A stretch of DNA of 64,000 bases from Ornithinimicrobium sufpigmenti (GTDB lineage: Bacteria; Actinomycetota; Actinomycetes; Actinomycetales; Dermatophilaceae), in contig NZ_CP036403.1 of the NCBI RefSeq assembly GCF_004322775.1, positions 682,001 to 746,000 of the forward strand, read 5' to 3'. How positions within the stretch are numbered: the first letter of the stretch is position 1; the number at the start of each line of letters is the position of its first letter. The translations under genes and the position numbers were made by a program. The notes below the pieces were generated by a model. It made no database searches and was not told where the DNA came from. It was given only the letters and a program-made list of their open reading frames with translations. This document shows positions 58,375 through 64,000 of the stretch, in pieces.

Positions 58375-59801
58375 ACAGCACCGCCCTGCACGAGCTGGGG
58401 CTCGTGGAGCTGCGTGACGCCCTGCGCTCCCGCACGGTCAGCGCCCGCGAGGTGGTCGAGGACCACCTGCGGCGCATCGACCAGGTCAACCCGCAGCTCA
58501 ACGCCGTGGTCACGGTCGAGGCCGAGCGGGCGCTCACCGCGGCCGACCAGGCCGACCGCCTGGCCGCCGCGGGCGGCGACCTGCCGCCCCTGCACGGCAT
58601 ACCGATGACGCACAAGGACACCCTGGCCACGAAGGGCATGCGCACCACCAGCGGCAGCCCCCTGCTGACCGACCAGGTGCCCGAGCACAGCGACCTCATC
58701 ATCGAGCGGCTGTGGGCCGGCGGTGCCATCTGCACCGGCAAGAACAACGTGCCGGAGTTCGCCGCCGGCTCGCACACCTACAACCCGGTGTTCGGCGCGA
58801 CCGGCAACCCCTACGACACCAGCCGCTCGGTCGGCGGGTCCTCCGGCGGTGCCTCGGCGGTCCTCGCGGCCCGCATCCAGCCGCTGGCCGACGGGACCGA
58901 CATGGGCGGCTCGCTGCGCAACCCGGCCGCCTGGTGCAATGTGGTCGGCCTGCGGCCCAGCCCCGGTGTGGTGCCGACCGTGCCCGCGGCCAACCCCGAG
59001 ACCTGGCTGAGCCGGACCGGCCTGATGGCCCGGTCGGTCGAGGACCTGGCGCTGGGCATGTCGGTCGTCGCCGGCCCGCACCCGGCCAGCCCGCTGCCCA
59101 GCCCCGTGCCCCCGGAGGCGTTCACCGCGCTGCTCGACGACGAGGGACCCGCCGACCTGTCCGGCGTGCGGATCGGGGTCAGCATCGACCTCGGCGTCGG
59201 GGTGCCGGTCGCGCCGGAGGTCCGGCGCGCCATGCTCGAGCAGGCGGAGGTGCTCGCCTCGCTCGGTGCCACCGTGGAGGAGTCCGTGCCGCAGCTGGCC
59301 GACGCCGACGAGGTCTTCGACGTCCAGCGCGCCTTCGAGATGGCCACCAACCTGCGCCGCCTGGTGCGCGAGCACGCCGAGGACGGCACGATCAAGCCCG
59401 AGGTCATCTGGAACGTCAACCACGGTCTGCAGATGGGCGCCGAGCAGCTGATGTCCGCCGGCGAGGCCCGCGGCCGGCTGGACGCCGCCGTGCGTGAGTG
59501 GTTCGGCCAGTGGGACCTGCTGCTCACCCCCACCGTGCAGGTCATGCCCTTCCCGACCGAGCAGACCTGGCCGCGGGAGATCGATGGCGTGCAGCTGGAG
59601 ACCTACGTGGAGTGGATGCGTTCCTGCTCGGTCATCTCCGCCACCCGGTGCCCGGCGGTGTCCGTGCCGGCCGGTTTCGTCGACGGGCTGCCGGTCGGGA
59701 TGCAGCTCGTCGCCGCCCCCTACGCCGACGCCCGGCTGCTGCGCCTGGCCCGGGTCTACGAGCGCGCCACCCGGCACGCGGAGGTCGCCCCCCAGCTCTG
59801 A
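58371..59801 (+). CDS. Amidase-signature hydrolase
   Basis: 476-residue amidase of the Ser-cisSer-Lys family. Triad: Lys82 (MTHKDTL), cis-Ser157 (SVGGSSGGAS) and nucleophile Ser181 (GTDMGGSLRNPA). The 24-residue Ser-Ser spacing equals that of malonamidase E2 from Bradyrhizobium, an enzyme of this family that hydrolyses malonamate. 1-carboxybiuret hydrolase (AtzE) is also in the family. In this context malonamate or ureidomalonate is a good candidate substrate (inference). Coupled to the NCS2 gene by ATGA. Confidence 0.88.
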   Translation: MNSTALHELGLVELRDALRSRTVSAREVVEDHLRRIDQVNPQLNAVVTVEAERALTAADQADRLAAAGGDLPPLHGIPMTHKDTLATKGMRTTSGSPLLTDQVPEHSDLIIERLWAGGAICTGKNNVPEFAAGSHTYNPVFGATGNPYDTSRSVGGSSGGASAVLAARIQPLADGTDMGGSLRNPAAWCNVVGLRPSPGVVPTVPAANPETWLSRTGLMARSVEDLALGMSVVAGPHPASPLPSPVPPEAFTALLDDEGPADLSGVRIGVSIDLGVGVPVAPEVRRAMLEQAEVLASLGATVEESVPQLADADEVFDVQRAFEMATNLRRLVREHAEDGTIKPEVIWNVNHGLQMGAEQLMSAGEARGRLDAAVREWFGQWDLLLTPTVQVMPFPTEQTWPREIDGVQLETYVEWMRSCSVISATRCPAVSVPAGFVDGLPVGMQLVAAPYADARLLRLARVYERATRHAEVAPQL

Positions 59802-59818
59802 GCCGCCCCGGGCACGGG

Positions 59819-59883
59819 ACAGACAACGTCCTGCACCTCATGCACCGTCGACGACGTGGTATGACGTGCAGGACGTTGTCTGT
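59819..59883. repeat. 18-bp perfect inverted repeat between amidase and barbiturase
   Basis: ACAGACAACGTCCTGCAC (59819-59836) and its exact reverse complement (59866-59883) flank a 29-nt spacer. It lies between convergent genes, just after the amidase stop. Arms are long and not GC-only, so it may be a transcript-processing or binding site rather than a simple terminator. Confidence 0.7.
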
Positions 59884-59933
59884 TGTCCGGTCCTGAGCCG
59901 GCGCCAGCGACGACGAGGACGACGAGGACGACG

Positions 59934-59967
59934 AAGGCGCAGGCCACCCGAAGGTGACCTGCGCCTT
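59934..59967. terminator. Terminator between amidase and barbiturase
   Basis: 15-bp stem (59934-59948 with 59953-59967, one mismatch), loop CGAA, continuing TTGTCTGC on the plus strand. It lies 19 bp beyond the barbiturase stop and probably serves both convergent genes. Confidence 0.6.
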
Positions 59968-59986
59968 GTCTGCGCTGCTGCGAGCG

Positions 59987-61123
59987 TCAGTTCGCGGGCG
60001 GCACGTAGCCGGTCGGCTCCTCGCCGAGGTCGACGATGGCCGCGACGGGGCCACCGCCCTCGGGGCCCTGGTGGGCGGCCGAGACGGAGACGAAGACGGC
60101 CGGGTCACCGGTCACCGCGGCGGTCACGCCACCGACGGCAGCCTTGATCTGGCGGTGCCAGTGCACGTCCGAGTCGTCCAGCATCGCGTTGCGACGGCCG
60201 AGGACCTTGCCGTCCTGGCTCGACTCGCACTTGAGGAAGACGTTGACCAGACGGCCGGCCAGGTCGTCGCGGTGGGGGCGCTCGGGCAGGTCCAGCCCGG
60301 CGTCCTTGATCGCGTTCCAGATGCCGTCCTGGTCGAGGGCGTGCTCCATCACCGAGTGGCCGATGCGGTAACGACCGCCGACCCCCTTGGCGTTGCCCAC
60401 GACGACCACCTGCGCGCGGTCCAGCTCGACACCGGAGGAGCAGGAGGCGACCGCGGAGTACTTGTCGCGCGAGCGCATGACGTCCTCGTCGCTCAGGTCG
60501 GTGACCTCGCCGAGCGCCTTGGCGATGCCGAGGCCGGTGGTGCCGTTGGAGACATCCATCGAGGTGAGGGTGTCCTCGGTGAAGACGTCCTCGCCGCGGC
60601 TGTGCGCGTCCCGGATGGTGTCGATGGTCAGCAGCGGGGTCTTGGTCTGCACGTAGTGCACGTCGTCCGTGTCGGTGATGCCGGCGCGCTCCATGGCGAC
60701 CTTGACGGCGTCGGCGACCTTGTCGACCATGCCCATCCGCCCGATCTCCTCGGGCAGGATCGGCTCGCTCATCGCCATACCGACGGTGAGGCGGGGCTCG
60801 TCGGTGGCCTCGACCGTGGAGGGGTCCACGGTGGCGAAGATCGTCGCGTGCGGGCTGATGACACCGTCGGTGCCGCCGGACCACACGATCGGGATCTGCT
60901 TGACCTTCTCCTGGTCCACGCCCTTGGCCATCAGGGCCTCACGGAAGGCGCGGTCGGCGATGATGCGGGTGTAGTCGTTGACGCCGCCGTTGCCCTCGGT
61001 CTTGCCGATGATGGCCAGGACGCGGTCGGCCTCCAGGACACCCTCGTCGAGCAACCGGGTCAGCTCGCTGGCGTCGCTGACGGAGTGGATGGGGACCTTG
61101 CGTACCTCGATGGGGTCGGGCAT
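59987..61123 (-). CDS. Ring-opening amidohydrolase of the barbiturase/cyanuric acid hydrolase family
   Basis: 378-residue member of the small AtzD/barbiturase family, made of three structural repeats, each giving a Lys and a Ser to one active site. Candidate pairs: Lys41/Ser82 ([15 protein letters not shown]), Lys161/Ser229-230 ([19 protein letters not shown]), Lys298/Ser346-348 ([20 protein letters not shown]). The family opens barbiturate to ureidomalonate or cyanurate to carboxybiuret. Sequence alone does not separate the two; the neighbours (CoA-transferase, carboxyltransferase, pyrimidine permease, Mo-hydroxylase) favour barbiturate. ATG 61123 is chosen; an open frame to 61183 adds 20 unlikely residues. 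Confidence 0.88.
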   Translation of the reverse strand: MPDPIEVRKVPIHSVSDASELTRLLDEGVLEADRVLAIIGKTEGNGGVNDYTRIIADRAFREALMAKGVDQEKVKQIPIVWSGGTDGVISPHATIFATVDPSTVEATDEPRLTVGMAMSEPILPEEIGRMGMVDKVADAVKVAMERAGITDTDDVHYVQTKTPLLTIDTIRDAHSRGEDVFTEDTLTSMDVSNGTTGLGIAKALGEVTDLSDEDVMRSRDKYSAVASCSSGVELDRAQVVVVGNAKGVGGRYRIGHSVMEHALDQDGIWNAIKDAGLDLPERPHRDDLAGRLVNVFLKCESSQDGKVLGRRNAMLDDSDVHWHRQIKAAVGGVTAAVTGDPAVFVSVSAAHQGPEGGGPVAAIVDLGEEPTGYVPPAN

Positions 61124-61443
61124 GAGCTCGCACCTTTCTGCAGCTGACGGTCGGGAAGTGGCTCTCCGGTCGCCGCGGGCCACCCGCGCCGAGGTGGCGG
61201 CAGGGGCCGGGTTCGCGCCGGTGAGACACCTTCATCCCAGGCTAGGTGGCCCGTGGACGGAAGCTCCTGGCAGAAGTTGCCAGAAAACCCCGGGAGAGAC
61301 GATAGGACCTTGTGTTCGCCGGTCACAGGTAGGCCTGATTGGGTGGACGGAACGCACCCCTGTCACCGACCGTCACGCCACTCCGTCCAGCCATCGTCCA
61401 CAGCCACGCACACTCACGAAGTCCTCACGCCAAGGAGCGATCG
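61124..61443. promoter_or_regulatory. 320-bp divergent promoter region, barbiturase / CoA-transferase
   Basis: No coding sequence is visible. It holds the inverted repeat at 61267-61283, a possible -10 (TAGGAC) near 61303-61308 for the plus strand, and AAGGAG just before the CoA-transferase ATG. It is the largest gene-free stretch in the window. Confidence 0.5.
61267..61283. promoter_or_regulatory. Perfect inverted-repeat operator candidate
   Basis: CTGGCA (61267-61272), spacer GAAGT, TGCCAG (61278-61283). The half-sites recur with equal spacing at 50947-50963 before the UraA-like permease. Confidence 0.45.
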
Positions 61444-62661
61444 ATGACCGCCCACTCCGCCGACCACCCCGCAGAGCAGTCCTCGCAGGCCCAGGGGCCG
61501 CTGGCCGGGACGCTGGTGGTCGACCTGACCCGCGCCCTGGCCGGCCCGCACGCCGCGATGATGATGGCCGACCTGGGGGCACGGGTGATCAAGATCGAGG
61601 CGCCCGGCAGCGGTGACGAGACCCGCTCCTGGGGCCCGCCCTTCGTCGAGGGGCAGGACGGCGAGGACGTCGCGACCTACTTCCTGTCCTGCAACCGCAA
61701 CAAGGAGTCGGTCGCGCTGGACCTGAAGTCCGACGACGGCCGCGAGGTGCTCACCGCCCTCGTCCGTCGCGCGGACGTGCTGATGGAGAACTTCCGTCCG
61801 GGCACCCTGGACCGCCTGGGCTTCACCGCCGAGCGGCTCGCCGAGCTCAACCCGCGCCTGGTGCTGCTGTCGATCTCCGGCTTCGGCCACGACGGGCCCG
61901 AGGGTGGCCGGGCGGGTTACGACCAGATCGCCCAGGGCGAGGCCGGGCTGATGTCGCTCACCGGTTCCGGGCCGGAGGACCCGCAGCGGGTCGGGGTGCC
62001 GATCGGCGACCTGCTGTCCGGGATGTACGGCGCCTACGGGGTGCTCGCGGCCCTGCTGGAGCGGGAGCGGACCGGGCGCGGCCAGGTCGTGCGCACCTCG
62101 CTGCTGGCCTCGATCGTCGGGGTGCACGCCTTCCAGGGCACGCGCTGGACCGTCGCCGGCGAGGTGCCGAGGGCCCAGGGCAACCACCACCCCTCCATCG
62201 CCCCCTACGGCCTGTTCCGTTGCGGCACCGGCTCGGTGCAGGTGGCCTGCGGCAACGAGAGCCTGTGGCGGCGGCTGTGCACCGAGTTCGGGCTCGACCC
62301 GGAGGCCGAGGGGATGGCCACCAACGCCGAGCGGGTCGCTCACCGTGACCGGGTCATCGCCACCCTGGAGGAGGCCTTCGCGCCCCAGACCGGCGAAGAG
62401 GTGCTGGCCCGCCTCGCCGCGGCCGGCGTGCCGGCCGGCAAGGTGCGGGACCTGCAGGAGGTGTACGAGTGGGAGCAGACCCGCTCCCAGGGCCTGCTGG
62501 TCGACGTGGAGCACCCCACCCTGGGCCGGGTGCAGCTGCCCGGGCCCCCGTTGCGGTTCTTCGGCCACGACGGGGGCGAGGTGACGCCGGCCGCGCACCA
62601 GAGCCCGCCGCTGCTCGACGAGCACGGTCCCGCCGTGCGGAAGTGGCTGCAGCATGGCTGA
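61444..62661 (+). CDS. CaiB/BaiF-family (class III) CoA-transferase
   Basis: 405-residue formyl-CoA-transferase-family enzyme that moves CoA between carboxylic acids. DLTRALAGPHAAMMMADLGA and VIKIEAPGSGDETRSWGPPF form the CoA site; Asp189 in GVPIGDLLSGM is the predicted acyl-anhydride residue; SLLASIVGVHAFQGTRW lies beyond. Acid substrate is not readable. Overlaps the carboxyltransferase gene by 8 bp, so the two act in one step sequence; malonate is a candidate (inference). ATG 61444 follows AAGGAG. Confidence 0.9.
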   Translation: MTAHSADHPAEQSSQAQGPLAGTLVVDLTRALAGPHAAMMMADLGARVIKIEAPGSGDETRSWGPPFVEGQDGEDVATYFLSCNRNKESVALDLKSDDGREVLTALVRRADVLMENFRPGTLDRLGFTAERLAELNPRLVLLSISGFGHDGPEGGRAGYDQIAQGEAGLMSLTGSGPEDPQRVGVPIGDLLSGMYGAYGVLAALLERERTGRGQVVRTSLLASIVGVHAFQGTRWTVAGEVPRAQGNHHPSIAPYGLFRCGTGSVQVACGNESLWRRLCTEFGLDPEAEGMATNAERVAHRDRVIATLEEAFAPQTGEEVLARLAAAGVPAGKVRDLQEVYEWEQTRSQGLLVDVEHPTLGRVQLPGPPLRFFGHDGGEVTPAAHQSPPLLDEHGPAVRKWLQHG

Positions 62662-64000
62662 GCGGAACAGGCTCGGTGCCCTCGAGGTGCTCGAGGCGGT
62701 GCTGGACGAGGGCAGCTTCACGTCCTGGGACACCCCGCCGGAGCAGCCCGACCTGGGCCAGGAGTATGCCGATCTGCTGGCCCGGGCGCAGGAGCGCAGC
62801 GGCGCGGACGAGGCCGTCCTCACCGGCGAGGGACGGCTGGACGGGCGCAGGGTGGCGGTCGTGGCCGGGGAGTTCGCCTTCCTGGCCGGCTCGGTCGGCT
62901 CGGCCGCCAGCGAGCGGATCACCCGCGCGTTCGAGCGGGCCACGCAGGAGGGTCTGCCCATGCTGGCCTCGCCGTCCTCCGGCGGCACGCGGATGCAGGA
63001 GGGCACGCCGGCGTTCGTGCAGATGGTCAAGATCGGCCAGGCTGTCGCGGCCCACCGCCGGGCCAAGCTGCCCTACCTCGTCTACCTGCGCGACCCCACC
63101 ACCGGTGGTGTCCTGGCCTCGTGGGGCTCCCTGGGCCACCTGTCCATCGCCGAGCCGGGTGCCCTCATCGGCTTCCTCGGCCCCCGGGTCCGCGAGGTGA
63201 TCACCGGCTCGCCGTTCCCGCCCGGCGTGCAGGTCGCCGAGAACCTTGCCCGCCGCGGCGTGATCGACGGGGTGGTGCCGCTCGATCAGCTGCGCGGCGT
63301 CGCGGTGGATGCGCTGCGGGTGCTCATGTCACCCCAGGACCCGCAGGGCGAGCGCGAGCCCGAGCCCGACGAGGCCACGCTCACCGCGCGCGACGCCTGG
63401 GTGTCCGTCCAGGCGACCCGCCGCAGGGACCGGCCCGGTCTGCGGGAGCTCCTGCGCCACGGGGCGGAGACCTTCATCCCGCTGCGCGGCACCGGGTCGG
63501 GGGAGTCCGACCTGACCGTCATCATGGGCATGGCCCGCTTCCCCGGGTTCTCCTGCGTGCTGGTCGGGCAGGACCGGCGCGCCCAGCAGCACGCCTACCT
63601 CGGCCCCGCCGCCCTGCGGGTGGCCCAGCGCGGCTTCACCCTGGCCGAGGAGCTCGACCTGCCGGTCATCACCGTCGTCGACACCCCCGGCGCGGAGCTG
63701 TCCACCGAGGCCGAGCACGGCGGCATGGGCGGGGAGATCGCGCGCTGCCTGGCCGCCCTGGCCACCGTCCCGGTCCCGGTCGTCTCCGTCATCCTCGGCG
63801 AGGGCAGCGGCGGCGGTGCGCTGGCGCTGATGCCGGCGGACCGTACCGTCTGCGCCGAGCACGGGTGGGTGGCGCCGCTCCCGCCGGAGGGAGCCAGCGC
63901 GATCGTGCACCGCACCGGCGACCGCGCCGCCGAGATGGCCCAGCTGCACCGCATCCGCGCCGTCGACCTACGGACCACCGGGGTGGTGGACCAGATCGTG
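62654..64000 (+). CDS. Fused AccD/AccA-like carboxyltransferase (3' end cut by window edge)
   Basis: At least 449 residues. The N-terminal half resembles the beta carboxyltransferase domain (FAFLAGSVGSAASERITRAF, SPSSGGTRMQEGTP, GHLSIAEPGALIGFLGPRV) and the C-terminal half the alpha domain (LAEELDLPVITVVDTPGAEL, SVILGEGSGGGALALMPADR). No biotin carboxylase or biotin carrier is encoded within the window. The family includes acyl-CoA carboxylases and, as related subunits, the decarboxylating MdcD/MdcE of malonate decarboxylase. Coupling to a CoA-transferase suggests decarboxylation of malonyl-CoA. It lacks the AccD zinc ribbon at its N-terminus. Confidence 0.85.
   Translation, partial: MAERNRLGALEVLEAVLDEGSFTSWDTPPEQPDLGQEYADLLARAQERSGADEAVLTGEGRLDGRRVAVVAGEFAFLAGSVGSAASERITRAFERATQEGLPMLASPSSGGTRMQEGTPAFVQMVKIGQAVAAHRRAKLPYLVYLRDPTTGGVLASWGSLGHLSIAEPGALIGFLGPRVREVITGSPFPPGVQVAENLARRGVIDGVVPLDQLRGVAVDALRVLMSPQDPQGEREPEPDEATLTARDAWVSVQATRRRDRPGLRELLRHGAETFIPLRGTGSGESDLTVIMGMARFPGFSCVLVGQDRRAQQHAYLGPAALRVAQRGFTLAEELDLPVITVVDTPGAELSTEAEHGGMGGEIARCLAALATVPVPVVSVILGEGSGGGALALMPADRTVCAEHGWVAPLPPEGASAIVHRTGDRAAEMAQLHRIRAVDLRTTGVVDQIV

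Noticed and set aside
59908..59936. GACGAGGAC-type repeat as a CRISPR or regulatory array
   Set aside because: Short, simple purine-rich repeat with no spacers; probably fortuitous low complexity.
59987..61123. Cyanuric acid catabolism (AtzD-AtzE type) as the main reading of the cluster
   Set aside because: Possible from the two protein families, but no biuret or allophanate hydrolase is present, and CoA-transferase plus carboxyltransferase have no role in that path. Kept as the alternative.

Overview
The window is a high-GC actinomycete chromosome segment. Mycothiol conjugate amidase (mca), the DUF4307 and DUF1206 proteins, PhoH2, abundant GTG/TTG starts and several apparently leaderless genes point to an actinobacterium. 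The general style suggests Micrococcales (Intrasporangiaceae/Ornithinimicrobiaceae-like), but this placement is inferred. I saw no tRNA, rRNA, IS element, prophage or CRISPR array.

Layout. 1-11 kb: a secreted M14 carboxypeptidase (cut by the left edge), a Bax-inhibitor-1 membrane protein, a DUF808 protein with a structured leader, a thiolase, then oleA-oleBC-oleD for head-to-head hydrocarbon synthesis, and a lipoprotein. 11-18 kb: msrA, an orphan MutL/GlmL-like ATPase, then greA, DUF4307, mca, a small membrane protein, trhA and uppS, an order shared with Mycobacterium (Rv1080c-Rv1086). 18-34 kb: a polar amino-acid ABC transporter, PhoH2, a cell-wall transglycosylase, DUF1206, coaA/glmS/acpS/nnr, a VOC protein, superoxide dismutase, leuA with a leucine-rich leader peptide, a thioesterase and a ThDP oxidase.

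34-64 kb: a dense catabolic island. On the minus strand are a PaoABC-type molybdenum aldehyde oxidoreductase; hyuA-hyuB-(NmrA)-carbamate kinase; a Cox-type molybdenum hydroxylase with its CoxG membrane adaptor; a UraA-like NCS2 permease; and a PucR regulator. On the plus strand are allH-allF-allG (oxamate carbamoyltransferase-like), a second NCS2 permease and an amidase. A barbiturase/cyanuric-acid-hydrolase-family enzyme then lies divergent from a CaiB-type CoA-transferase and a fused AccD/AccA-like carboxyltransferase that runs off the right edge.

How the island could work (inference): a pyrimidine enters through NCS2, is hydroxylated to barbiturate by the Cox-type enzyme and ring-opened by barbiturase to ureidomalonate. 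The AllFGH-like enzyme then phosphorolyses the acyl-urea to carbamoyl phosphate plus malonamate. Carbamate kinase makes ATP, the amidase gives malonate, and the CoA-transferase and carboxyltransferase convert malonate to acetyl-CoA. This would be an energy-conserving version of the oxidative pyrimidine route.
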